Of a stretch of DNA of 64,000 bases, positions 46,663-55,412 are shown one piece after another. The notes below the pieces were generated by a model, which saw only the letters and a program-made list of their open reading frames with translations, searched no databases and had not been told where the DNA came from. The first letter of the stretch is position 1. Each line of letters starts with the position of its first letter. The stretch is taken from assembly GCA_963841415.1 (NCBI GenBank), contig CAWJCN010000002.1, forward strand, positions 1 through 64,000, given 5' to 3'. The position numbers and the translations under genes are program-made. Source of the stretch: DASUAS01 sp963841415. Its GTDB lineage: Bacteria > Actinomycetota > Acidimicrobiia > IMCC26256 > DASPTH01.

Positions 46663-47018
46663 GGGCGCTCACTCGCTGGCGAGCTGCTCCGCTCCTCCGT
46701 CGCTCCGCAGGCGCGTGCGCGTCCGATCTCGCGGGTGACGCGGCACCCGGAGACGAGCGCAGCGAGCGGAGGGTGCTCGCCAGCGAGCGAACGGCCGCGG
46801 ACCGGGTATCCCGGTCCGCAGTGAGCGAGCGAATGAAGAAGGCGCGACAACAGGCCGCGGGTGCGGGCGGGCTTGGGGCGGGCTGGGAGGCTTCGTGGAC
46901 ATCGGCAAGCCGATCTCCACGCCGCCCACACCCACGAGCCGGTTGCCGTCGAGCTTCCCCCCGGGGGACGCTCGTGCACCCAGGATCGACGGAGGCCCGC
47001 AGAAGCTTGAGTTAAAGA
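46663..47018. other. region without a recognised gene
   Basis: Contains a second palindrome at 46797-46819 in the opposite orientation to the one at 46640, so the two form a large inverted pair about 135 bases apart. Beyond it, to 47018, short open frames exist on both strands, but none resembles a known protein and no ribosome binding site or codon pattern favours one. TTGACAC near 47037-47043 could be a -35 element. Confidence 0.5.
46797..46819. repeat. palindromic repeat, inverted relative to the one at 46640
   Basis: A perfect palindrome GCGGACCGGG-TAT-CCCGGTCCGC flanked by GCGAGCGAACGGCC and GTGAGCGAGCGAA, the reverse complement of the usual flanks. Confidence 0.85.
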
Positions 47019-47726
47019 TCACTCTCCGTGAGATTTTGACACGACAAGTGGCTTCCGCGTCCGTCCGCTGGCGAGGACGAAACCGGCGTAGACGATGCTG
47101 ATGCCCACCGCGAGGCTCAATGCGAACGCCTCGTCGTGGCCGACGGCTCCCTGGACCAGCCCCCCGCTCGAAAGCACGAGCGTGCCGAGCGCGATGAGGC
47201 CGTTGGCACCGGCGAGGCGACCGTGGTCGGCGATGCCGGGGTTGCGCAGGTAACGCCAGGCCGACACCAGCGCGCCGGCGATGATCACCACCGCCGCCAC
47301 CCCGCTGCCGACGGCGGCGAGGATCCGGGGCAGGGCGCCGAACACGTCCTTCCCCACCGGGATGGCGGTGCCGTGCACCGGTTCCATCGGGCAGCTCAGC
47401 AGCACGCCGGCCGCGAACCCGGAGAAGAGCACCAGTCCCCAGTGCACCCGGCGGGCCACCTCGGCTCGCGCCAGGAGGTACAGGGTGCCCATGGCCAGCC
47501 AGGGCACGTTGACGACCGCCCCGAGCAGGTAGAAGGCCCGGAAGGTCCCGTTGTCCCAGCCGGTGGCGGTGCCCGACGCGAGCGCGACCGACGCCAGGGC
47601 GAACATGGCCAGGGCGATCGCCCACGCCCGGTGCTGCGGAGAGTGGCCGGCGGTGTAGCGCACCAGCATGTTCTGGGCGAACAGCGACGAGACGACGACC
47701 GCCGCGAAGGCCAACCCGACGACCAC
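47019..47726 (-). CDS. multi-pass membrane protein of unknown function, divergent from rex
   Basis: About 235 residues from GTG 47726 (VVVGLAFAAVVVSSLFAQN), seven to eight predicted transmembrane helices, no recognised catalytic motif. Histidines are scattered in the loops (SPQHRAW, RRVHWGLVLFSG, GHDEAF). One cysteine is in the conserved-looking LLSCPMEPVHGTAIP. It shares a compact divergent promoter with rex, which suggests redox control. A longer start at 47768 would run across the rex operator and is less likely. Confidence 0.65.
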   Translation of the reverse strand: MVVGLAFAAVVVSSLFAQNMLVRYTAGHSPQHRAWAIALAMFALASVALASGTATGWDNGTFRAFYLLGAVVNVPWLAMGTLYLLARAEVARRVHWGLVLFSGFAAGVLLSCPMEPVHGTAIPVGKDVFGALPRILAAVGSGVAAVVIIAGALVSAWRYLRNPGIADHGRLAGANGLIALGTLVLSSGGLVQGAVGHDEAFALSLAVGISIVYAGFVLASGRTRKPLVVSKSHGE

Positions 47727-47733
47727 GGGTTCG

Positions 47734-47784
47734 AGCGTAGGGCACGCACACTTTGAGAAATCGTGCACAAGCGAGGGTTACGCT
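47734..47784. promoter_or_regulatory. divergent promoters of the membrane gene and rex with a Rex-like operator
   Basis: Two identical -10 boxes face outwards: TACGCT at 47734-47739 (minus) seven bases before GTG 47726, and TACGCT at 47779-47784 (plus) six bases before GTG 47791. Between them TTGAG-N8-CACAA at 47753-47770 matches the Rex operator TTGTG-N8-CACAA with one mismatch. This fits autoregulation and joint control by NADH/NAD+ through Rex. Confidence 0.55.
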
Positions 47785-47790
47785 GGCGAT

Positions 47791-48477
47791 GTGTCCGATG
47801 CGCGCCGCATCCCGGAGGCCACGGTGCTCCGCCTCCCGCTCTACTACCGGGCCCTGCTCGAGACCGCTGATCAGGAGATCGGCACCGTCTCCTCGGAGCG
47901 CCTGGCGGAGCTCGCCGGCGTCAACGCGGCCAAGGTGCGCAAGGACCTGTCGTATCTGGGTTCCTACGGGACCCGGGGCGTCGGATACGACGTCGAGCAC
48001 CTGCTGCACGAGATCTCGCGCGAGCTCGGCCTCACCCACGACTGGCCGGTCGCGATCGTCGGCGTGGGCAACCTCGGGCACGCGCTCGCGAACTACCGCG
48101 GGTTCGGCGCGCGCGGCTACCGCGTCGTGGCCGCGGTCGACGCCGACCCGGAGAAGGTCGGCCAGAGCGTGGGTGAGCTCACCATCGAGGCGCTCGACGA
48201 CCTGCCTGAGATCGCCCGCACGCGCGGCGTCGCCATCGGCATCATCGCCACGCCCGCGCACGCAGCGCAGGAGGTGGCCAACCGCCTCGTCGACGCGGGC
48301 GTCACGTCGATCCTCAACTTCGCGCCGACCGTCGTCAGCGCGCCGCCGGGCGTCTCGCTGCGGAAGGTCGACCTGGCGATCGAGCTGCAGATCCTGTCCT
48401 TCTACCAACAGCGACGCGAGCAGTCGCCGGTGCTCTCGAAGGAGCGGCACAACGGCGAGGCCGCGGCGCGGCGCTGA
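47791..48477 (+). CDS. rex: redox-sensing transcriptional repressor Rex
   Basis: A 228-residue Rex. The N-terminal winged helix is seen in ATVLRLPLYYRALLETADQE and LAELAGVNAAKVRKDLSYLG; the Rossmann domain has VAIVGVGNLGHALANYRGFG; the C-terminal domain-swapped helix is AIELQILSFYQQRREQ. It senses NADH/NAD+ and in actinobacteria controls respiratory genes such as nuo and cyd. GTG start is probably leaderless. It precedes the tetrapyrrole genes, as in Streptomyces (rex-hemA order), here with a siroheme gene between them. Confidence 0.95.
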   Translation: MSDARRIPEATVLRLPLYYRALLETADQEIGTVSSERLAELAGVNAAKVRKDLSYLGSYGTRGVGYDVEHLLHEISRELGLTHDWPVAIVGVGNLGHALANYRGFGARGYRVVAAVDADPEKVGQSVGELTIEALDDLPEIARTRGVAIGIIATPAHAAQEVANRLVDAGVTSILNFAPTVVSAPPGVSLRKVDLAIELQILSFYQQRREQSPVLSKERHNGEAAARR

Positions 48478-48487
48478 GAGCAGCACG

Positions 48488-49126
48488 GTGGGCCGTCCCG
48501 GCATCTCGGGCTACCCGGTCAACCTCGTGGTCACCGAACGTCGCTGTGTCGTGGTGGGCGCCGGCCCCATCGCCGCCCGCAAGATCGACGCGCTGCTCGC
48601 GGCCGGCGCCGACGTCCACGTGGTCGCGCCCCAGGTCGGCACCGAGGTGCGGGCCTGGGCCGACGCCGGCCGTCTCCGCCTGAGCGAGCGCCCCTTTGCC
48701 CCCGCCGACCTCGACGACGCCTGGTTGGCGACCACCGCCACCGGCGACCCGGCCGTCGACCGTGCGGTGTTCGAGGCCGGGGAGGCCCGCCGCGTGTGGG
48801 TGAACTCGGCCGACGACCCCGGCAACTGCTCGTTCACCCTGATGTCGGTGGTGCGCCAGGGCGACCTGGTGGTCACGGTCGGCACCGGCGGGCGCAGCCC
48901 GGCCCTCGCCACCTGGCTGCGGCGGCGCTTCGTTGAGGAGTTGGGACCCGAGTACGCGACACTGTTGGACGTGTTGTCGGAAGCCCGGGAAGCTCTTCGC
49001 GCCGAGGGGCGTTCCACCGCGGAACCCGATTGGCAGTCGGCCCTCGGTTCCGGCATGCTCGATCTGATCCGCGCCGGGCGCGTGGACGAAGCCAAGGAGC
49101 TCCTGCGGCAATGTCTCTCGTCGTAG
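48488..49126 (+). CDS. precorrin-2 dehydrogenase / siroheme synthase N-terminal type
   Basis: A 212-residue CysG-N/Met8 type protein. NAD-binding segment CVVVGAGPIAARKIDALLAA, WVNSADDPGNCSFTLMSVV and TGGRSPALATWLRRRFVEEL are family hallmarks. It oxidises precorrin-2 to sirohydrochlorin. Start GTG 48488. It overlaps hemA by 16 bases and lies in the haem operon, with cobA-hemD downstream providing the methyltransferase that makes its substrate. Confidence 0.9.
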   Translation: MGRPGISGYPVNLVVTERRCVVVGAGPIAARKIDALLAAGADVHVVAPQVGTEVRAWADAGRLRLSERPFAPADLDDAWLATTATGDPAVDRAVFEAGEARRVWVNSADDPGNCSFTLMSVVRQGDLVVTVGTGGRSPALATWLRRRFVEELGPEYATLLDVLSEAREALRAEGRSTAEPDWQSALGSGMLDLIRAGRVDEAKELLRQCLSS

Positions 49127-50391
49127 TCGGCCTCAACCACCGCACCGTGCCCGTCGGGCTGCTCGAACGGATGGCGGTGGCGCCGGAGTCGCTGCCCAAG
49201 GCACTGCAGGCGCTCAGTGGGGCCGACAACCTCACGGAGGTGGTGCTGCTCTCGACGTGCAACCGCACCGAGGTGTACGCCAAGGCCACGCTCTTCCACC
49301 CGGCCATGCAGGAGGTGCGCGACTTCCTCGCCGACGCCTCCGGGGTCGACCCCGACGAGTTCTCCGATCTCCTCTACACGTACCACGACGAAGCCGCGGT
49401 GGCGCACCTCTTCGGTGTCGCGGCGGGCCTCGACTCGATGATCATCGGCGAGGGCGAGATCCTCGGCCAGGTCCGCGAAGCGTGGAGCGCGGCCGAGCAG
49501 GAGTCGGCGAGCGGGCCGATGCTCTCGCGCGCGTTCCGCCACGCGGTCGAGGTCGGCAAGCGGGCCCGCACCGAGACGGCGATCGGGCGCCACGCGGTGT
49601 CGGTGTCATCGGCCGCGGTCGCGCTCGCCACCACCCGCCTCGGGTCGCTCGACGATCGCCGCGTGCTCGTGCTCGGGGCCGGCAGCATGGGCGAGGGCAT
49701 GGCGCTCGCGCTGGCGGGCGCGGGCGTCGAGGAGATCGTCGTCGCCAACCGCACCGCGCTGAAGGCGGAAGAGCTTGCCACCCGCGTCGGCGGCCGGGCC
49801 ATCAGCCTCGACGAGATCTCCGACGCGCTGGTCGCGTGCGACGTGCTGCTCGCATCCACCGGTGCGCAAGACCTGCTCATGGAGCGGAGCGCGGTCGAAG
49901 CGATCATGCAGGCGCGCGATGGTCGGGCGTTGCTGGTCGTCGACATCGGTGTGCCCCGCAACATCGACCCGGGCGCGGGCGAGGTGTTCGGCGTGACCCT
50001 CCTCGACATCGACGACCTGCGCGCCTTCGGCGAGCAGTCGCTCGCGCAGCGCCGCCAGGAGATCGGCCACGTGCGCGAGATCATCGCCGAGGAGCTCGAC
50101 CGCCACCGGATCGAACACACCGTGCGCGAGGTCGCGCCCATCGTCACCGCGCTGCGCGCCCACGTCGACGACGTGCGCGCGCTCGAGCTCGAGCGCAATC
50201 GTTCCAAGCTCGACGCGCTCGACCCCGCGGCGCGCGACGCGGTCGAGCAGTTGACCCGTAGCATCGTCAACAAGCTCCTCCACGACCCCACCGTTCGGGT
50301 GAAGGACGCGGCCGGCACCGCCCGCGGCGAGCTCTACGCCGACGCGCTCATCGAGCTCTTCGGGCTCGAAGTCGCCGATCCCGACCACTGA
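49111..50391 (+). CDS. hemA: glutamyl-tRNA reductase
   Basis: A 426-residue enzyme that reduces glutamyl-tRNA to glutamate-1-semialdehyde. The catalytic cysteine is in LLSTCNRTEVYA; GLDSMIIGEGEILGQV and VLVLGAGSMGEGMALALAG (NADPH domain) follow; the C-terminal dimerisation helix ends in LTRSIVNKLLHDPTVRVK. ATG 49111, overlapping the previous gene. Confidence 0.96.
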   Translation: MSLVVVGLNHRTVPVGLLERMAVAPESLPKALQALSGADNLTEVVLLSTCNRTEVYAKATLFHPAMQEVRDFLADASGVDPDEFSDLLYTYHDEAAVAHLFGVAAGLDSMIIGEGEILGQVREAWSAAEQESASGPMLSRAFRHAVEVGKRARTETAIGRHAVSVSSAAVALATTRLGSLDDRRVLVLGAGSMGEGMALALAGAGVEEIVVANRTALKAEELATRVGGRAISLDEISDALVACDVLLASTGAQDLLMERSAVEAIMQARDGRALLVVDIGVPRNIDPGAGEVFGVTLLDIDDLRAFGEQSLAQRRQEIGHVREIIAEELDRHRIEHTVREVAPIVTALRAHVDDVRALELERNRSKLDALDPAARDAVEQLTRSIVNKLLHDPTVRVKDAAGTARGELYADALIELFGLEVADPDH

Positions 50392-51320
50392 TGCCACGCC
50401 CGCTCCGCGTGGCGACGCGCGGCAGCGACCTGGCTCGGTGGCAGGCGAACCGCGTGGCCACGCTGCTCGGTGTCGACACCGAGCTCGTCATCGTGTCGAC
50501 GACCGGCGACGAGCGCACCGAGGTGCCGATCCACGAGGTCGGCGGCACCGGCATCTTCGTGAAGGAGGTGCAGCAGGCGGTGCTCGACGGCCGCGCCGAC
50601 GTGGCCGTGCACTCGGCCAAGGACCTTCCCGCGTCGGAGTCGCCCGAGGGCCTCGTGCTGGCGGCGGTGCCGGAGCGCGCCGACCCGCGCGACGCGCTGG
50701 TCGGATCGACGCTCGACGCGCTGCCCGCGGGCGCCCGCATCGGCACCGGTTCGGTGCGTCGCCGCGCGCAGCTCGTCGCGCTGCGACCCGATCTCACCTT
50801 CGCCGAGCTGCGGGGCAACATCCCGACGCGCGTCGTCGCGGCGGGCGACTTCGACGCGGTCGTCGTCGCCACCGCCGCGCTGGTCCGGCTCGGCCTCGAG
50901 GATCGCGCCGACGAGAACCTCGAGCCGTCGGTGATGCTGCCGCAGGTCGGGCAGGGCGCACTCGCGGTCGAGTGTCGCGCCGACGACGGCCACACGCTCG
51001 CTCGCGTCGTCGCCATCGACGATGCGTCCGTGCACCGCGCGGTCGACGCCGAGCGCGCGTACCTCGCGGAGCTCGGCGGCGGCTGCGATCTCCCGTGCGG
51101 GGCGCTGGCCGCGGTCGATGCCGACGACGACGTCGTGGTGGAGGCGGTGCTCGCCTCGCTCGACGGGCACGTCGTGCTGCGGGCGTCGGCCCGGCACGCC
51201 GACCCGGCGGTGGCCGGGCGCGCGGTGGCGGCGGAGCTCATGGAGCGCGGAGGACGGTCGTTGCCCGACGACAGCTCGTCGCTCCCGGACGGCTCGCTGC
51301 TCCCAGGCGGCGGGGCGTGA
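50391..51320 (+). CDS. hemC: hydroxymethylbilane synthase
   Basis: A 309-residue porphobilinogen deaminase. Seen are VATRGSDLARWQANRVA, VHSAKDLPASESPEGLVLA, SVRRRAQLVALRPDL, LRGNIPTRV and the dipyrromethane cofactor cysteine in GGGCDLPCGALAAV. Its ATG overlaps the hemA stop (TGATG). A Ser/Asp/Gly-rich tail of about 20 residues precedes the overlap with the next gene. Confidence 0.96.
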   Translation: MPRPLRVATRGSDLARWQANRVATLLGVDTELVIVSTTGDERTEVPIHEVGGTGIFVKEVQQAVLDGRADVAVHSAKDLPASESPEGLVLAAVPERADPRDALVGSTLDALPAGARIGTGSVRRRAQLVALRPDLTFAELRGNIPTRVVAAGDFDAVVVATAALVRLGLEDRADENLEPSVMLPQVGQGALAVECRADDGHTLARVVAIDDASVHRAVDAERAYLAELGGGCDLPCGALAAVDADDDVVVEAVLASLDGHVVLRASARHADPAVAGRAVAAELMERGGRSLPDDSSSLPDGSLLPGGGA

Positions 51321-52786
51321 CCGTCTACCTGGTGGGTGCCGGGCCGGGTGACCCCGGGCTGCTGACGGTGCGGGGCGCCGAGCTGCTGGGGCGGGCCGAC
51401 GTGGTGGTCTACGACCGCCTGGCGTCGTCGGCGCTGCTCAACCTCGCGCCCGCGCACGCCGAGATGATCACGGCGGGCAAGGCCCCCGGTCGCGTCGACC
51501 TCACCCAGGACGAGATCAACCAGCTGCTGGTCGACAAGGGCCGCGTCGCGGCGTGCGTCGTGCGGCTCAAGGGCGGCGACCCCTTCGTGTTCGGCCGCGG
51601 CGGCGAGGAGGCCGAGGCGCTGGCGGCGGCCGGCATCCCGTTCGAAGTGGTCCCGGGCATCACCAGCGCGATCGGCGCGGCCGCGTACGCCGGCATCCCC
51701 GTCACCCACCGGGGCCTGTCGACGCACTTCACCGTGGTCACCGGCCACGAGGACCCCGACAAGGACCGGACCGACGTCGACTGGGGTGCGCTCGCCCGGG
51801 CCGGCGGGACGCTGGTGATCCTCATGGGCGCGGGGCGCATCGGCGAGATCGCGCGGCTGTTGATCGACGGGGACGCGCGCCGGAGACACCCGTCGCCGCG
51901 GTGCGCAACGGCACTCGCGCCGATCAGGCAACGGTGCGGGCGACCTTGGCGACCGTCGGCAGCGCGGGCGTGCGGGCGCCGAGCGCGATCGTGGTCGGCG
52001 ACGTCGCCGCGCTCGACCTGACGTGGTTCGAGTCACGACCGCTCTTCGGACGCTCGGTCGTCGTCACCCGCGCGGGAACAGGCGAGCCAGCTACGCGTGC
52101 GGCTGGAAGCGCTCGGGGCCGAGGTGCTGGAGCTGCCGGCGATCGCGATCGAGCCGATGGCGTTCATGGTGCCCGATCTTTCGGGCTACGAGTGGCTCGT
52201 GTTCACGTCGGCCAACGGCGTGCGCGCGTTCTTCGACGACGGGCTGGTCCCCGCCGGGCTCGACGCACGCGCGCTGGCGGGTGTGCGGGTAGCGGTGATC
52301 GGTCCCGGGACCGCGCGCGAGCTCGCGACGCGAGGCGTGCGGCCCGATCTCGTGCCCGAGCGCTTCGTCGCCGAATCGCTGCTCGACGCGTTCCCCTCGC
52401 CGAGCGGGGCCGGCGCGCGCGTGCTGCTGGCCCGCGCCGATGCCGCCCGCGACGTCCTCCCCGAGGGGCTCGGCGCACGCGGCTACGACGTCGACGTCCT
52501 CCCCGTCTACCGCACCGTGCGCGCGGCTCCCGACCCGGAGACGCTGGCGCGCGTCACCGCTGGTCGCGTCGACGCGGTGACGTTCACGTCGTCGTCGACG
52601 GTCGACAACTTCTGCGCCGCCGTCGGGGCGTTCCCCGATCCGCGGCCACTCGTGGTGTCCATCGGGCCGGTCACTTCGGCCACGGCCGTCACGCACGGCC
52701 TGCGCGTCGACGCCGAAGCCGACGACCACACCATCGACGGTCTCGTCGCCATCCTCCTCCACGCTTTTGGCGTACCCGCGCGGTGA
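51317..52786 (+). pseudogene. uroporphyrinogen-III methyltransferase / synthase fusion with two frameshifts
   Basis: A CobA-HemD fusion typical of actinobacteria. The CobA part has YLVGAGPGDPGLLTVRGAEL, RLKGGDPFVFGRGGEEAEAL and VVPGITSAIGAAAYAGIPVT. The frame breaks at a GGGG run (51869-51872), continues in a second frame through APETPVAAVRNGTRADQATV to VVVTRAG, breaks again near 52069-52076 and enters the HemD part (LGAEVLELPAIAIEPMAF, TSANGVRAFFDDG, VDAVTFTSSSTVDNFC). Both breaks can be repaired by one added base. GTG 51317 overlaps the hemC stop. As written no intact uroporphyrinogen-III synthase exists here, which would be lethal unless complemented, so sequence error is likely. Confidence 0.85.
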
Positions 52787-52820
52787 CGGACACGGCGTAG
52801 GAACGCCAAAACGGAGGGGG
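52763..52820. repeat. dispersed 58-bp element, copy 2 (end of hemD)
   Basis: A perfect inverted repeat TTTTGGCGT (52765-52773) and ACGCCAAAA (52803-52811) aligns with the element at 12531-12588 across arms, spacer and the GGAGGGG end. It supplies the last residues and the stop codon of the hemD frame and ends just before the hemB -10 box. Confidence 0.7.
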
Positions 52821-52821
52821 G

Positions 52822-52827
52822 TACCCT
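52822..52827 (+). promoter_or_regulatory. -10 box of a leaderless promoter for hemB
   Basis: TACCCT six bases before GTG 52834, directly after the dispersed element. Confidence 0.45.
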
Positions 52828-52833
52828 GTCGGC

Positions 52834-53811
52834 GTGACGTTCCCCGAGCGGCGCATGCGCCGGCTCCGCCGCACGCCCGCACTCCGTCGGCTGGTCGCGG
52901 AGGCCCGGTTGTCGGTCGACGACCTGGTCGCACCGCTGTTCGTGAAGCAGGGCATCGACGCGCCCGAGCCCATCGCCTCGATGCCGGGCGTCGTGCAGCA
53001 CACCCAGGAGAGCCTGCGCAAGGAGGTGCGGGCGCTGGCCGACCTCGGCGTCCCGGGGGTGATCCTCTTCGGGATCCCTGGTGCGAAGGACGCCCGCGGC
53101 TCGGGGGCCGACGACCCCGACGGCGTGGTGCAGATCGCGCTGCGCAACCTGCGCGACGAGCTCGGCGACGCGCTGGTGCTCATGGCCGACGACTGCCTCG
53201 ACGAGTACACCGACCACGGCCACTGCGGTCTGCTCACCAGCACCGGCGACGTCGACAACGACGCCACCCTCGAGCGCTACGCGTCGATCGCGGTGGCGCA
53301 GGCGGACGCGGGCGCCGACGTGATCGCGCCGTCCGGGATGATGGACGGCCAGGTCGGTGCCATCCGGGGTGCGCTCGACCAGACCGGGCACGAGGACGCG
53401 GCGATCCTCGCCTACTCGGCGAAGTACGCGTCGGCGCTCTACGGCCCCTTCCGCGACGCGGCGGAGTGCACACCGCAGTTCGGCGACCGGCGCGGCTACC
53501 AGATGGACCCGCCCAACGCACGCGAGGCGCTCGACGAGACCGCGCTCGACATCGCCGAAGGCGCCGACATGGTGATGGTCAAACCGGCGCTGCCCTACCT
53601 CGACGTCGTCCGCGCTCTACGCGACGCCTTCGACGTACCGGTCGCGGCGTACCACGTGAGCGGCGAGTACGCGATGCTCAAGGCGGCGGCGCAGAACGGT
53701 TGGCTCGACGGTGACGCCGCCGCGCTCGAGGTGCTGACGTCGATCAAGCGCGCCGGCGCCGACTTCGTGCTCACCTACTTCGCACGCGAAGTGGTCGAAC
53801 GCCTCTCGTGA
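52834..53811 (+). CDS. hemB: porphobilinogen synthase
   Basis: A 325-residue ALA dehydratase. The metal-site segment is DDCLDEYTDHGHCG; the two Schiff-base lysines are in AYSAKYASALYGPFRDAA and MVMVKPALPYLDVV. RGYQMDPPNAREAL is also typical. It condenses two 5-aminolevulinates. GTG start with its own likely promoter. It overlaps hemL by GTGA. Confidence 0.96.
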   Translation: MTFPERRMRRLRRTPALRRLVAEARLSVDDLVAPLFVKQGIDAPEPIASMPGVVQHTQESLRKEVRALADLGVPGVILFGIPGAKDARGSGADDPDGVVQIALRNLRDELGDALVLMADDCLDEYTDHGHCGLLTSTGDVDNDATLERYASIAVAQADAGADVIAPSGMMDGQVGAIRGALDQTGHEDAAILAYSAKYASALYGPFRDAAECTPQFGDRRGYQMDPPNAREALDETALDIAEGADMVMVKPALPYLDVVRALRDAFDVPVAAYHVSGEYAMLKAAAQNGWLDGDAAALEVLTSIKRAGADFVLTYFAREVVERLS

Positions 53812-55076
53812 GCACTCCTTCCCGGAGCGAGCTGTTCGACCGCGCTCGGGCGCGCATCCCCGGCGGCGTCGACTCGCCGGTACGTTCCTTCGCGTCGGTC
53901 GGTGGTGATCCGTTCTTCGTCGACCGAGCCGAGGGCCCGTACCTCGTCGACACCGACGGTCGCCGCTACGTGGACTACGTGCAGTCGTGGGGCGCGTCGA
54001 TCCTCGGGCACGCGCACCCGGCCGTCGTCGAGGCGGTGCAGCGCGCCGCGGCCGCGGGCACGTCGTACGGCGCGCCCACCGAACGCGAAGTGGAACTGGC
54101 CGAGGCGATCGCCGCGCGCGTGCCGTCGGTCGACAAGGTGCGACTGGTGTCGTCGGGCACGGAGGCCGCGATGACGGCGGTGCGCCTGGCGCGGGGCGCG
54201 ACCGGCCGCAGCAAGATCGTGAAGTTCGCGGGCTGCTACCACGGCCACGTCGACTCGCTCCTGGTCGCGGCGGGGAGCGGTGTCGCGACGCTCGGCCTCC
54301 CCGGCTCGGCCGGCGTCACCGAGGGCACGGTCGCCGACACGGTGGTGGTGCCCTACAACGACGAGGTCGCGCTCGACGCCGCGTTCGACCGCTACCGCGC
54401 CGAGCTGGCGGCGGTGATCGTGGAACCGGTGGCGGCCAACATGGGCCTCGTCCCCCCATCCGACGGCTTCCTCGACGGCCTCCGGCGCCGCTGCGACGAC
54501 ACGGGTGCGCTCCTGATCTGCGACGAGGTGATCACCGGCTTCCGCCTCGGTCCGGCCGGCGCGCAGGGTCACCACGGAATCACGCCCGACCTCTCCCTGT
54601 TCGGGAAGGTGGTCGGGGGCGGCCTCCCCCTCGCCGCGGTCGGCGGCCGAGCCGACATCATGGACCACCTCGCGCCCCTCGGCCCCGTCTACCAAGCCGG
54701 CACGCTGAGCGGAAACCCACTCGCCACCGCCGCCGGCCTCGCCGTCCTCGCCCATCTCGACACCGCGGCCTACACATCGCTCGAGCAGAAGGCGACCCGA
54801 TTCGCCGAAGGTCTCACGAAAGCGTTGCCAGAAGCCCAGGTCACCCGCGTCGGCACGCTCACCGGCCTCTTCTTCACATCGAGCCCAGTCACCAACTACG
54901 AAGAGGCCCAGAAAGCCGACCACGTGAGATACGCGCAGCTCTTCCACCACCTACTGGCCCGCGGCCACTTCCTCGCCCCCAGCGGCTACGAAACCCTCTT
55001 CGTGTCCTTGGCTCACGACGACGCGCTGATCGACGAAACCGTGGCGGCAGCGAGCAAGTTCAGCGACGGCACATAG
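53808..55076 (+). CDS. hemL: glutamate-1-semialdehyde 2,1-aminomutase
   Basis: A 422-residue PLP enzyme. Seen are RARIPGGVDSPVRSFASVGG, GHAHPAVVEAV, SSGTEAAMTAVRLARGATGR, CDEVITGFRLGPAGAQ and the PLP lysine in LSLFGKVVGGGLPLAAVGG. It makes 5-aminolevulinate. GTG 53808 overlaps the hemB stop. Last gene of the tetrapyrrole operon. Confidence 0.96.
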   Translation: MSTPSRSELFDRARARIPGGVDSPVRSFASVGGDPFFVDRAEGPYLVDTDGRRYVDYVQSWGASILGHAHPAVVEAVQRAAAAGTSYGAPTEREVELAEAIAARVPSVDKVRLVSSGTEAAMTAVRLARGATGRSKIVKFAGCYHGHVDSLLVAAGSGVATLGLPGSAGVTEGTVADTVVVPYNDEVALDAAFDRYRAELAAVIVEPVAANMGLVPPSDGFLDGLRRRCDDTGALLICDEVITGFRLGPAGAQGHHGITPDLSLFGKVVGGGLPLAAVGGRADIMDHLAPLGPVYQAGTLSGNPLATAAGLAVLAHLDTAAYTSLEQKATRFAEGLTKALPEAQVTRVGTLTGLFFTSSPVTNYEEAQKADHVRYAQLFHHLLARGHFLAPSGYETLFVSLAHDDALIDETVAAASKFSDGT

Positions 55077-55158
55077 CGCCGAGCGCCGGGGTTCTGCTCC
55101 GCGCGCAGTTTGCCGAAGGCACTGTTTGAGCACGGAGCGGGACCCCGGCGATCGGCGC
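55076..55158. terminator. long hairpin after hemL
   Basis: GCGCCGAGCGCCGGGGT (from 55076) continuing to GCTCCG (about 55101) pairs with CGGAGC (from about 55132) and ACCCCGGCG..CGGCGC (to 55158), a stem of about 25 bp with a 30-base loop. It sits between two convergent operons. Confidence 0.75.
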
Positions 55159-55173
55159 GGAAACCCGAAGCGA

Positions 55174-55410
55174 CTACTGCGAGTCGTCGTCCTGCGGCAG
55201 GCGGTTCCGGCGCACGTGGTCCATGAAGAACATCGCGCCGGCGATGCAGACCACCATGACGACCATGAGCACGAAGGCGAGGCCGCCCGAGCCATCCCCC
55301 TCCTTGCCCGCGTCGACGAGCTGCTGCGCCCCCGCGGGAACCGCGAGCGCGACCAGCGCCGCGACCGCGCCGAGGGTCAGGGCCACGAGGGAACGCACGC
55401 GTCGCATCAT
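55174..55410 (-). CDS. 78-residue membrane protein at the end of the bc operon
   Basis: A small protein with a Sec-type signal-like first helix (SLVALTLGAVAALVALAVPA-GAQ) and a second transmembrane helix (LAFVLMVVMVVCIAGAMFFM) followed by a charged tail DHVRRNRLPQDDDSQ. No family is recognised. It begins two bases after the upstream gene of the bc cluster, so it is likely co-expressed and may be an accessory subunit. Confidence 0.6.
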   Translation of the reverse strand: MMRRVRSLVALTLGAVAALVALAVPAGAQQLVDAGKEGDGSGGLAFVLMVVMVVCIAGAMFFMDHVRRNRLPQDDDSQ

Positions 55411-55412
55411 GC

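Noticed and set aside
46831..47018. Possible gene on either strand between the palindrome and the membrane protein
   Set aside because: Short frames exist on both strands, but none has a ribosome binding site, family resemblance or a consistent codon pattern.
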